A stretch of 64,000 nucleotides of DNA from Candidatus Melainabacteria bacterium (GTDB lineage Bacteria > Cyanobacteriota > Vampirovibrionia > Obscuribacterales > Obscuribacteraceae): positions 434,001 through 498,000 of the forward strand of contig JADJWK010000001.1 in the NCBI GenBank assembly GCA_016716405.1, given 5' to 3'. Numbering within the stretch: the stretch's first letter is position 1; each line of letters begins with the position of its first letter. Made by a program: the position numbers and the translations under genes. The notes under the pieces were generated by a model. The model did no database searches. It had not been told where the DNA came from and worked only from the letters and a program-made list of their open reading frames with translations. Below, piece after piece: positions 33,768-42,011 of this stretch.

Positions 33768-34289
33768 TCAAGCCGCCTTCTTTACCGGAGCCCTTTTCCT
33801 GGGCGAATTCGTCCGCTGCTTGCTGCCGGAGGTACCTTCGGCGGCAATGCTACCCAGCAGTCCCTGCAGAAGCTTCGAGGCGACCACAGCTGCTACGATG
33901 ATCATGCCGGGCAAGAGAACCCCCAGCATGACCGCGAACTCTTTCGCCCAGGGTTTGTCGGCAGGAGCGTGCTCGACAAAGGCCCAGGTATTGAGGGCGA
34001 CGCTCAGGAAAGCGCACACCAGAAAGAGTGTAATCGAGAAACCACGAGCATCCTTATGATACGTCTGGATAATGATGGACAGCTCGGCACCGAGCAGGAA
34101 TCCATCAATGACCAGAGCCATAAACCAGCTCTTGTAGTCAGTCTCACCGCCTCCTACCGTAAAGGAATGAATCGTCTCGGCCAGGTGTGACAGAGACAGA
34201 TACATACCGGAGATGGTGCCTGCCCCCAGTATTACCAAGGCAATCTTGGTCAGGGTGGTTATTCTTTCTTTGGCCGCTTTGGTTGCCAT
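33768..34289 (-). CDS. Four-helix membrane protein, paralogue A
   Basis: 173 residues with four membrane spans (about 12-32, 55-75, 84-106 and 118-142) and a basic Lys/Arg-rich tail. The segment LVIDGFLLGAELSIII and later LNTWAFVEHA correspond to YLYGGFLGALLAGGQLAFLG and VTNFWALTEKV in the next gene upstream, so the two are paralogues. The architecture recalls DUF2637-like or SpdB-like four-span proteins of mobile elements, but no transfer genes are near. GGAG lies before the ATG. The leader carries a motif shared with paralogue B. Confidence 0.6.
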   Translation of the reverse strand: MATKAAKERITTLTKIALVILGAGTISGMYLSLSHLAETIHSFTVGGGETDYKSWFMALVIDGFLLGAELSIIIQTYHKDARGFSITLFLVCAFLSVALNTWAFVEHAPADKPWAKEFAVMLGVLLPGMIIVAAVVASKLLQGLLGSIAAEGTSGSKQRTNSPRKRAPVKKAA

Positions 34290-34317
34290 CTATGGCTCCT
34301 TTCTTATAGTGACAATC

Positions 34318-34366
34318 CGCGTGCGGCTGCGGCGCTGCACGCGTCGCTGCCCACCATCAAGGGTGG
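34318..34366 (-). promoter_or_regulatory. Structured leader of membrane paralogue A
   Basis: Two hairpins (CGCGTGC/GCACGCG at 34318-34343 and CCCACC/GGGTGG at 34350-34366) flank TGCACGCGTCGCTG. That 14-mer starts 47 nt upstream of the start codon, exactly as its near-copy does in paralogue B. Confidence 0.5.
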
Positions 34367-34492
34367 ACAGGGAGGCGCGCAGCTATACTCGTAAATTGCC
34401 AAACAGGAAATAGAGAAAAACAGGAGAGTCGGGGCGGCCTTCAGGCTGCCCCGACTCACTCGAGGTCGGTCGGCTACTGATCGAAAAACCTT

Positions 34493-35458
34493 TCAGCAGA
34501 CCCGGCCGAACTCCTCGAGGAGCCTCACGACTTTCTCTCGCTTGACCTTTCTCCGCAGGCGTCCGGTGAATTCCCAGCTCTGGTTTCCCAGGGACCGGGG
34601 ATTGCTCCAGTCCACCATATTGGTCACGGAACGAACGAGATCGGTGCGAAGCCCTTTCATCTTGTTTCGCGAAACGCCCTTCACCTCGACTCTCACGATG
34701 CCTCCGGAGGAGACCTCGATGGCGAGCGAGTCTTTCGAGACGATTGCGATGGCGGAAACTTGTGGGTCTTCCAAGACTTGCGTTTCGGAAAGACGATCCC
34801 GGACCAGCGCCAGCTCGGAAGAATCCTTCTTCGGCTCGCTCACTTCCTCTGGCGGAAGCGGCGGGGCTTCGAGCTCTTCCGGCAGCGCCACGGCAAGAGG
34901 TTCTGCCTCGGATAAATCCTCGGCGACCCCCTCCGCCAGCTCATGCCCGGAGGGCTCGCTGTCCGCAAAGACAGGAGACTCCGGCGTCGCCACGATCACA
35001 GGTTCAGGAGGAGCTCGTCTCGGAGCGAGCCGCTGCCACCACTGCCAGTCTGCCAGCAAAAGAAGCTGACCGGCCACTACCAGTCCGAGAATCAACATCG
35101 CCACTACCGCCAGTCCGTAGACGGCAGAAGCCCACCATACAAGGCTGCCGAATTCCACCTTTTCGGTCAGAGCCCAGAAGTTGGTGACAAGCGAGACTAT
35201 GCTTGCCAGAGCGATGAGTATTTTGGCTTCGATTGTCTCTTTATGGCTCAATTTGAAGCCGAGGAACGCCAGCTGGCCACCGGCCAGTAGCGCCCCCAGG
35301 AAGCCTCCATACAAGTAGCCGACGCTCAGAGAGACGCCCGCTAGCTGATGGATGCTCCTTGCCGTGAGATCGATGGTGAGCCAGACAGTGATGAGGCTCA
35401 AGAGCCACATCAATATCCCGACAATCCCGGCGTGGGCTCTATAGCCAGTCTTATTCAT
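34493..35458 (-). CDS. Four-helix membrane protein with cytoplasmic domain, paralogue B
   Basis: 321 residues. Four membrane spans in the first 140 residues align with paralogue A. Then come an acidic proline-rich linker (about 150-215) and a small C-terminal domain with ALVRDRLSETQVLEDP and, near the end, a basic RRKVKREKVVRLLEEFG helix. The C-terminal domain might bind nucleic acid or protein; I do not recognise it. No ribosome site stronger than GGAGA just upstream. Probably its own transcription unit, since 203 nt with its own leader separates it from paralogue A. Confidence 0.6.
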   Translation of the reverse strand: MNKTGYRAHAGIVGILMWLLSLITVWLTIDLTARSIHQLAGVSLSVGYLYGGFLGALLAGGQLAFLGFKLSHKETIEAKILIALASIVSLVTNFWALTEKVEFGSLVWWASAVYGLAVVAMLILGLVVAGQLLLLADWQWWQRLAPRRAPPEPVIVATPESPVFADSEPSGHELAEGVAEDLSEAEPLAVALPEELEAPPLPPEEVSEPKKDSSELALVRDRLSETQVLEDPQVSAIAIVSKDSLAIEVSSGGIVRVEVKGVSRNKMKGLRTDLVRSVTNMVDWSNPRSLGNQSWEFTGRLRRKVKREKVVRLLEEFGRVC

Positions 35459-35492
35459 GGAGAAATCCCTGGGAAGTGTCCTTGTCTAAGAC

Positions 35493-35542
35493 CGCGCACA
35501 GACATGCACGCGACGCTGAGCAGGCAAGCCTGCTCAGGGTGG
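35493..35542 (-). promoter_or_regulatory. Structured leader of membrane paralogue B
   Basis: TGCACGCGACGCTG (one mismatch to paralogue A's motif) starts 47 nt upstream of the ATG and runs into a perfect 10-bp hairpin CTGAGCAGGC-aa-GCCTGCTCAG, followed by GGGTGG as in paralogue A. Confidence 0.5.
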
Positions 35543-35556
35543 CGGGCACACCCCCT

Positions 35557-35574
35557 GATACCATTAATGGTATC
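35557..35574. promoter_or_regulatory. 18-bp perfect palindrome, likely operator
   Basis: GATACCATTAATGGTATC has perfect twofold symmetry and lies in the 509-nt space between divergent paralogue B and the TPR gene. No second copy seen in the window. The rest of this space shows no gene of coding quality. Confidence 0.45.
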
Positions 35575-35967
35575 TTCCAACTGGCGACAGACGGGCTGGT
35601 GCTGGAAAAATCGGATTGGTTGCTGAATTCCGAAGGTGGTTAGCGGGGGTTGATTCACCTCTATCCGTACAGGTGAGAGACTTTCCGGTCAATCTGTTAA
35701 GTCCGGTTCATGAAGCCTCCCTGCAACCGGAAGCCCGCAGCCAGATTGGCTCACAGAGGATGGATCCGGATCCGTGTGAAGATAGCTGTCCTGTTAGCGG
35801 ACTTATCGAACCGGTTTAATCAAAGCGGAGAGCCAGAGGACATGAGCAATTGACGAGACTGGCGCCGCCGGTCACGATAGTGTCACAGGATGAAAGCTGC
35901 CTCCGGCAGGTCAAAATTGCTCTTGTCTCCTCATTTCGGGACAGCTATCATGAACTAAGACCAGAAT

Positions 35968-37248
35968 ATGGAAAAAACCGATAACACCGAGGTCAGATTC
36001 GAGACATCCTATTCGGATGCCCTCGAAGCGCGCTCGCGCGGCGACTACGCGACGGCAGCGAGAAGCTTCCGGACAGCCCTTGAGTTGGCCAGGGAATTCG
36101 GCGATGCGGACGAGCGAGTCTATAACAGCCTGGTAGGACTGGCCCGCTGCCAGTACAGGCTGGGAGAGAGGGCCCAGGCTGAGGAGCATTATCGCCGAGC
36201 CCTGACGATCATGGAAGATCATCTCAAAGACGAGCACCCCAGCCGCTTCGCCTCGGTGCTCTGGGAGCTGGCCATTCTCTACACGGACCAGGATCGCTTT
36301 CAGGAAGCCATTTTGTTTTTCCGCCAGGCAATCAAAGTGACAGGGCTCTGGGCCGGTCCAGGCGATCGGTTTATAGCCGACTGTCTCTGGGGTCTGTCCA
36401 AATGTCTCTGCGCAACCGGAGCTCTTGCGGAAGCCGAGGAGTCGATCCGGCAGGCCATCGCAATCTACGAGAACACCGGCGAGGACGTGAAGGATTTTCT
36501 CGCCACCAACCGTAACAATCTCGTCACCGTGCTCATCGAGCAACACAAGTTCGAGGAAGCCATTACCGAGATTGACATGACCCTTGAAAGCGAGAGCGAG
36601 AGGCAGAAGAGCATCGAAACCGCCAATGTTCTCTGCCAGAAAGCCTGGTGCCTGCAGAGAATCAACAAATTCGACCGGGCCGGCGCTGCTCTCAAAAAGG
36701 CTCTCAAAATAGCCACCGATCTCGAGGGCGGCGGAGGCATCCGGGCAGCTCTCACAAGGGTCGCCCTGGCCCACAACTACAACTGCCAGGGCAGCGACTT
36801 CGCCCGGGCCGAAAAACTTCTGCTACAGGCAATCAAAGTATTGAGAAAGCAAGATGGAGAAGACCTGGCAGCCGATCTCGGAGGCGCCATGTTCGAGCTG
36901 GCTCTCTGTTATTCGCGTCAGAAGAAAACACGCGAGGCCATAGACATCCTGGAGCAACTCCTGGCCATCCACGAAAAGGATCCCCTGGCCAATCCGGAGC
37001 TATTTGCCGACACGCTTTTCCATCTGGCCCAGTGCCACGAGAAAAACCTCGATTACCGGAAAGCCCGCAAATACTACCGGCGCAGCATCGACATTCGCGA
37101 GAAGCTCTATGGTCTTCTGAACGAAGACCTTGCCACAGCCATGATCCATCTGGCCAAGTGCTTGCGCAGACTCGACGAGCAGACCGATGCCACCATGATT
37201 CAGAAGCAAGCCGACCAGATTCTCGCAGCTATCAAAGCGCGAGCCTGA
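35968..37248 (+). CDS. TPR protein (kinesin light chain-like), long
   Basis: 426 residues made almost wholly of tetratricopeptide repeats, about nine, many of the 42-residue type (YNSLVGLARCQYRLGERAQA, NVLCQKAWCLQRINKFDRAG, DTLFHLAQCHEKNLDYRKAR, AMIHLAKCLRRLDEQTDAT). No signal peptide, so cytoplasmic. It likely scaffolds a complex; the neighbours (membrane paralogues upstream, small TPR-like protein downstream) do not name it. The start lacks a strong ribosome site; coding composition begins here. Confidence 0.8.
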   Translation: MEKTDNTEVRFETSYSDALEARSRGDYATAARSFRTALELAREFGDADERVYNSLVGLARCQYRLGERAQAEEHYRRALTIMEDHLKDEHPSRFASVLWELAILYTDQDRFQEAILFFRQAIKVTGLWAGPGDRFIADCLWGLSKCLCATGALAEAEESIRQAIAIYENTGEDVKDFLATNRNNLVTVLIEQHKFEEAITEIDMTLESESERQKSIETANVLCQKAWCLQRINKFDRAGAALKKALKIATDLEGGGGIRAALTRVALAHNYNCQGSDFARAEKLLLQAIKVLRKQDGEDLAADLGGAMFELALCYSRQKKTREAIDILEQLLAIHEKDPLANPELFADTLFHLAQCHEKNLDYRKARKYYRRSIDIREKLYGLLNEDLATAMIHLAKCLRRLDEQTDATMIQKQADQILAAIKARA

Positions 37249-37600
37249 TTTATTGAGACTCTGCAACCTTCCTTAACGCTAGCTCACCTAGCGCACCGGT
37301 CTAATCTCGCATCTGATCCTGAAAACCTTAACCAGCAGAGGCTTTATAGACACCACCAGGGTCCTGGGACACTGGACTTTATATTAACGGCTTGTAACAA
37401 CCTTGTATGAGACTCTGAATCCCTTGCTATAGCTCACTTCAGAGGGTTATCAAGAGGTATCCATTTTCACTCTCAGCCATAAGGAGTTTATTGCCTCGAG
37501 AACATTGAACTCAGTTACCCCCGAAAAACTACCCATGTCTGAAAAGACATGCAGTACCGGCTCGGACACGAGTCTCTGGACCTGGATGGAGAACCCCAAC
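37249..37600. other. Intergenic region
   Basis: 352 nt. Small hairpin CGCTAG/CTAGCG at 37277-37293. An in-frame extension upstream of 37601 reaches 37505 but is not clearly protein. Confidence 0.35.
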
Positions 37601-38185
37601 ATGACACATCTAAACGATAGCCCCCTGGACCGGATCATCGACGAGATCCGCGAGACCTACGGCTTCCAGCCCGATAGCCTGGAAGAGACCGAGTCGCTGG
37701 TCGCCGAGCGCACCGACCGGGAAGGCTGCGACCAGGACGAGCTGGCAGGAGCTCTCATGCTTCTCGGCTACGCCCACCGTCAGGCTGTCCGCGAGCACGA
37801 GGCATGCGCCTGTTACGTCAGGGCCCACGATCTCTACAGCCGTGACCCCTACTCGGAGTCCCCCGGAGTGGCTCGCACCCTCTGGCTTCTGGCCAGCTCG
37901 CACTACAGGGCCTTCAGCTTCGACACCGCCGAAGGGCTCTACCGCGATGCTGTCCGGGCCTACTGCGCCTCCATCGGCATCAACAGCGATGAGGGTCGCG
38001 CCTGCCTGGCCGACTTCCTCGAATTCGCCCGGGGCATCGTCAAGAGCGATGACCTCGCCGATGAGGTCGAGGAGATCATCGCCTTCGGTGAATGGGCTGC
38101 CCGGATGAACGAAGAAGGTGCCAGCGACACCGAAGCCTGCCATGAAGGAGCCTCTGACGAAGGAACGGCAGCCGCGGCCGCCTGA
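37601..38185 (+). CDS. Short TPR-like orphan protein
   Basis: 194 residues. Two or three degenerate TPR units (ELAGALMLLGYAHRQAVREHEA, SPGVARTLWLLASSHYRAFSFDTAEGLYRDAV) sit between an acidic N-terminus and a Glu/Ala-rich tail. The start at 37601 follows GGAGA by 8 nt; upstream in-frame ATGs are possible. Cytoplasmic, probably an adaptor. A strong terminator follows. Confidence 0.65.
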   Translation: MTHLNDSPLDRIIDEIRETYGFQPDSLEETESLVAERTDREGCDQDELAGALMLLGYAHRQAVREHEACACYVRAHDLYSRDPYSESPGVARTLWLLASSHYRAFSFDTAEGLYRDAVRAYCASIGINSDEGRACLADFLEFARGIVKSDDLADEVEEIIAFGEWAARMNEEGASDTEACHEGASDEGTAAAAA

Positions 38186-38212
38186 CCGACCCGCCCGAAT
38201 CTCACCCCAACC

Positions 38213-38252
38213 TGCGAGGCCGGCAACCGCCGGTCTCGCAGCGCTTTTTCTC
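38213..38252 (+). terminator. Terminator of the short TPR-like gene
   Basis: TGCGAGGCCGGC-aacc-GCCGGTCTCGCA (12 bp with one G-T) then GCGCTTTTTCTCTTTG. Confidence 0.85.
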
Positions 38253-38267
38253 TTTGATTCAAATCCT

Positions 38268-38300
38268 GTTTTCTTTGATATTCTATAGTAATCTGCGAGG
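38268..38300 (+). repeat. Post-terminator motif, copy 9
   Basis: TTTGATATTCTATAGTAATC, about 30 nt after the preceding stem. Confidence 0.5.
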
Positions 38301-38479
38301 CAAACTCCGAACAACAAGTCCAAAAACGATGCGTCGGCAAACGACGCCTCGGCTCGCTCCCTCTCAACTAAAATGACCGGTCTTGATAGAGTTTGAGAAA
38401 ACAATCCGAGTCAGCCTGGCCCCTGAGACTGCACATGGGTTAAACTCTCTAGCCTGAATCGCTGTGAGGAGAAATCGAG

Positions 38480-38665
38480 ATGCTCAAGTCGGACGCAGAT
38501 AGAATCATCAGACGGGCCATGGAAGAAAACAACGCCGAGTTCACCGAAGAGCAAATAGCGGCTCTCAGCCAGAGTATCTTGAAGATCGCCGCCACCATGG
38601 TGGAAGAGGCCCTGGCGACATTCAAGCCGGGTGGCCCGGGCAGCAGACCACAATTTTTTGCGTAG
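38480..38665 (+). CDS. Small helical orphan protein
   Basis: 61 residues: two amphipathic helices (DADRIIRRAMEENN and EEQIAALSQSILKIAATMVEEAL) and a short Gly/Pro tail. GTGAGGAG is well placed before the ATG. No family recognised; about 110 nt before the diaminopimelate genes but not obviously coupled to them. Confidence 0.55.
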   Translation: MLKSDADRIIRRAMEENNAEFTEEQIAALSQSILKIAATMVEEALATFKPGGPGSRPQFFA

Positions 38666-38776
38666 AAAGCTGTTTTGGTCTAAACTTTGTCAGCTTCGAT
38701 CCGCTCGTCTTGTCGAGTGGAGCGAAGTCTATTCGGCTAGATTCAGTTGACGCAGAGAGCGGGAGAAGTCGCAGAC

Positions 38777-39967
38777 ATGACGACCACGTTGAGCACTATA
38801 GAAGAAGCACGGAAGCTCCAGGACGAGATAGTCAGGGTGAGACGCCACCTTCACCAGAACCCCGAGCTCAGTTTCGCCGAAACCGAAACCGCCAGGCTGG
38901 CCGCCGACAAGCTCGGCAGCCTGGGCTATTCGGTCCGGGAAGGAGTAGGACGCACCGGGGTCGTCGCCGACCTGGGAAGCGGTACCACCATCGCCATAAG
39001 AGCCGACATGGATGCCCTGCCCATCGAAGAGACCAATGATGTGCCCTATTGCTCGCGCGCCAGAGGCGTCATGCATGCCTGCGGTCATGACGCTCATGTC
39101 AGCATCGCCCTGGCTGCGGCCCGCCTCCTGGCCGAAAACAAAGCCCCGGGAAGAATCCGCATGCTCATGCAACCGGCGGAAGAGTACGGTGATAGCGAAG
39201 GCCGTTCCGGCGCTTACAGGATGATTGAGGACGGTGCCCTTCAAGAAGTCTCGGCTGTTATCGGCCTGCATGTCGATGCCTCGCTGCCGTCAGGAAAAGT
39301 CGGCATCCTGGATGGGCCGATCATGGCGGCTGTCGACGGGTTCACCCTCAAGATCAAAGGGAAAGGCGGACACGGCGCTTATCCGGAATCCTGCGTCGAC
39401 GCCATCGTCATCGGTGCCCAGGTGGTGCAGGCGATCCAGCAGATTGTCTCCCGGCGTATCTCCGCCCTGGAGCCCTCCATCGTCACTATCGGCTCTTTCA
39501 AGAGCTCCAGCTCCCGGGGCAATGTCATCGCCGAGGAAGTCCATATGGAAGGCACCTTCCGCTCTTTCTCGGAGGCTACCAGACAGTCTCTGCGCGAAGA
39601 GCTCGACCGCGCCTGCAGCATAGCCCGGGCTCTCGGCGGCGATTACGAGCTCAAGTACGAGCTCGGTTATCCTCCCACCGTCAACGATCCGGACATCGCC
39701 CGGGTAATGAGAGAAGTCGCGGTTGATCTCCTGGGCAAAGAGAGGGTGGTAGAGGTGCCAAAGAAGACCTGGAGCGAAGACTTCTCGCTTTTCGCCAACG
39801 AGGTTCCCGGAGCTTTCATGTTCTTCGGCGTGGAAATCGAAGGCAGCACGAGAAGCCATCACAGTCCCGATTTCGACATCGCTGAAGCAGATCTTTATGC
39901 CGGCGCGGCGATTCTCGCCGAGACCGCCCGCAGACTGGTGCCTCATCTTGAAAGCAAAGGAAGATAG
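38777..39967 (+). CDS. M20D-family metallo-amidohydrolase, likely N-acyl-diaminopimelate deacylase
   Basis: 396 residues. RRHLHQNPELSF, IRADMDALPIEE, MHACGHDAHVSI, LMQPAEEYGD and the late SEDFSLFANEVPG and HHSPDFDI give a complete two-metal M20D site (hippurate hydrolase/N-acetyl-diaminopimelate deacetylase group). With DapC and DapD directly downstream (4-nt gap to dapC), it probably does the DapE step, removing succinate from N-succinyl-diaminopimelate. True DapE belongs to a different M20 subgroup, so this would be a replacement. Start 38777 has GGGAGAAG upstream. Confidence 0.82.
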   Translation: MTTTLSTIEEARKLQDEIVRVRRHLHQNPELSFAETETARLAADKLGSLGYSVREGVGRTGVVADLGSGTTIAIRADMDALPIEETNDVPYCSRARGVMHACGHDAHVSIALAAARLLAENKAPGRIRMLMQPAEEYGDSEGRSGAYRMIEDGALQEVSAVIGLHVDASLPSGKVGILDGPIMAAVDGFTLKIKGKGGHGAYPESCVDAIVIGAQVVQAIQQIVSRRISALEPSIVTIGSFKSSSSRGNVIAEEVHMEGTFRSFSEATRQSLREELDRACSIARALGGDYELKYELGYPPTVNDPDIARVMREVAVDLLGKERVVEVPKKTWSEDFSLFANEVPGAFMFFGVEIEGSTRSHHSPDFDIAEADLYAGAAILAETARRLVPHLESKGR

Positions 39968-39971
39968 AAGA

Positions 39972-41168
39972 ATGAACAGCCGGCTGGACCTGCTCCAGCC
40001 GTACCCCTTCGAGAAGCTTGCCAGCCTCCTCGAAGGAGTGCACCCGCCCGAGGGAACGAGCCCGATCCGCTGGTCCATCGGCGAGCCTGCTCATGAGCCC
40101 CCGGCTTTTGTTCTCGACACGATCAAGAACTGCCTTCCGGATCTCGGACTCTACCCGCTTACAAAAGGTCTTCCGGAGCTGTCCGAAGCGATTGCCGCCT
40201 GGCTCACCAGACGATTCTCTCTGAAAGAGTCCGAGATCGATCCGAGCCGATGCATCCTGCCGGTATCGGGCACCAGAGAAGCACTCTTCTCTATCGCCCA
40301 GGCTGTGATCGAGAGTAACACCGGCAGCGCCATCCTGATGCCCAACCCCTTCTATCAAATCTACGAAGGAGCTGCCCTCATAGCCGGTGCCCGGACTGTT
40401 TTCTACCACCTCACCGGACAAAACGACTTCGAGCCGGATTTCTCCGCCATCGAACCTGCCGTATGGAAAGACGTGCGGATGCTCTATGTCTGCTCGCCTT
40501 CCAATCCTACCGGTCACTGCCTTTCGATGACCGCCTGGAAAGAGATCCTTGCCCTTTCTCAGAAGTACGGCTTCATCATCGCATCGGACGAATGTTACAG
40601 CGAGCTCTACCGGGACGAGGACAATCCCCCGGTGGGTCTCCTCCAGGCGGCAAGCGCGCTGGGCGTGGCCGGTTTCAAGAACTGCCTGGTCTTCCACAGC
40701 CTCTCCAAACGCTCGAATCTACCGGGCATGCGCTCTGGATTCGTCGCCGGCGATCCCGAGATCCTCTCGCGATATTGGCTCTACCGCACTTACCACGGTT
40801 GCACCATGAGCGTCCCCTATCAGAAAGCGAGCATAGCCGCCTGGCAGGACGAAGATCATGTAAGAGAGAACCGTCGTCTCTACCGTCTCAAGTTCGAGGC
40901 CGTGATCAAAGAGCTGGAGCCGGTTCTCGACCTGCGCCATCCCGACGGCGGTTTCTATCTCTGGGTGAGAGTTCCGGAAAGCGACGAAAAATTCGCCCGG
41001 GAGCTATACCGTCAGGAGAATCTCCTGGTCCTGCCGGGCAGTTATCTGTCCCGGACGGATAATGGCTCGAACCCGGGCACCGGCTATTTGCGCATGGCCC
41101 TGGTGGCGCCGGTGGAACAATGCGCCGAGGGCGGCAGGCGCCTGCACCGGTTCTTGAAAGGCTCGTAA
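39972..41168 (+). CDS. dapC: Succinyldiaminopimelate aminotransferase-like enzyme
   Basis: 398 residues, fold-I aminotransferase. IRWSIGEPAHEPP, YPLTKGLPELSEAIAAWL, CSPSNPTGHCLS, SDECYSELYRDE and SLSKRSNLPGMRSGF (PLP lysine) match the DapC branch. It converts N-succinyl-2-amino-6-ketopimelate to N-succinyl-diaminopimelate for lysine and peptidoglycan. GAAGATAGAAG lies before the ATG, 4 nt after the deacylase stop, and dapD follows 21 nt later: a clear operon. Confidence 0.88.
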   Translation: MNSRLDLLQPYPFEKLASLLEGVHPPEGTSPIRWSIGEPAHEPPAFVLDTIKNCLPDLGLYPLTKGLPELSEAIAAWLTRRFSLKESEIDPSRCILPVSGTREALFSIAQAVIESNTGSAILMPNPFYQIYEGAALIAGARTVFYHLTGQNDFEPDFSAIEPAVWKDVRMLYVCSPSNPTGHCLSMTAWKEILALSQKYGFIIASDECYSELYRDEDNPPVGLLQAASALGVAGFKNCLVFHSLSKRSNLPGMRSGFVAGDPEILSRYWLYRTYHGCTMSVPYQKASIAAWQDEDHVRENRRLYRLKFEAVIKELEPVLDLRHPDGGFYLWVRVPESDEKFARELYRQENLLVLPGSYLSRTDNGSNPGTGYLRMALVAPVEQCAEGGRRLHRFLKGS

Positions 41169-41189
41169 AGAAGGAAGGAAAACATATTT

Positions 41190-42011
41190 ATGACGGACAT
41201 CAAGGACATCATCGAGGAAGCATTCGAGAATCGCTCCGAGATCAAGCCCGGGGCGGTGCCTGCTGGAGTCGGGGAAGCCGTGGCGGAAGCCCTTGCCGCC
41301 CTGGATTCGGGAGCCCAGAGAGTAGCCGAGAAGAAAAACGGCGAGTGGATGGTCAACGAATGGCTCAAAAAAGCCGTGCTTCTCTCTTTCCGTATCGAAG
41401 ACAATTCCGTAATGCCTGGCGGCTATACGAGCTATTTCGACAAAGTCCCCAGCAAGTTCGCCGACTACACTCAGGCTGATTTCCAGAGCGCCGGCTTTCG
41501 CATCGTCCCGCCGGCAGCGGTTCGCCGGGGCTCTTATGTGGCACCGGATGTGGTGGTGATGCCTTCTTTCATCAATATCGGCGCTTATGTCGACAGCGGC
41601 ACCATGGTGGACACCTGGGCGACAGTGGGCTCTTGCGCCCAGATCGGCAAGAACGTCCACCTCTCCGGAGGCGCAGGCATAGGCGGCGTTCTGGAGCCCC
41701 TGCAAGCGAGCCCTACCATCATCGAGGATGACTGCTTCATCGGCGCCCGCTCCGAGGTGGTCGAAGGCGTGATCGTGGAAGAAGGCTCGGTCATCTCGAT
41801 GGGCGTCTTTCTGGGGCAGAGCACCCGAATTTTCAACCGCGAGACCGGCGAGATCACCTACGGAAGAGTGCCGGCTGGCTCGGTGGTGGTCTCGGGAAGC
41901 CTGCCATCCTCGGACGGCTCCTGCAATCTCTATTGCGCCGTCATCGTCAAACAAGTGGATGCCAGGACCCGGGCGAAAGTCGGTCTCAACGAGCTCCTGC
42001 GCACTCCCTAG
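41190..42011 (+). CDS. dapD: Tetrahydrodipicolinate N-succinyltransferase DapD
   Basis: 273 residues. Helical N-terminus, then left-handed beta-helix hexapeptide repeats (VAPDVVVMPSFINIGAYVDS, GTMVDTWATVGSCAQIG, GVLEPLQASPTIIEDDCFIG) and the C-terminal LPSSDGSCNLYCAVIVKQVD, all diagnostic of DapD. It transfers succinyl from CoA to tetrahydrodipicolinate, committing the pathway to succinylated intermediates. AAGGAAGG lies upstream of the ATG. Its stop overlaps the stop of the convergent kinase gene. Confidence 0.95.
   Translation: MTDIKDIIEEAFENRSEIKPGAVPAGVGEAVAEALAALDSGAQRVAEKKNGEWMVNEWLKKAVLLSFRIEDNSVMPGGYTSYFDKVPSKFADYTQADFQSAGFRIVPPAAVRRGSYVAPDVVVMPSFINIGAYVDSGTMVDTWATVGSCAQIGKNVHLSGGAGIGGVLEPLQASPTIIEDDCFIGARSEVVEGVIVEEGSVISMGVFLGQSTRIFNRETGEITYGRVPAGSVVVSGSLPSSDGSCNLYCAVIVKQVDARTRAKVGLNELLRTP

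Noticed and set aside
35616..35819. A 67-residue rightward protein in the region before the TPR gene
   Set aside because: Lies in leader-like DNA with an inverted repeat and no ribosome site.
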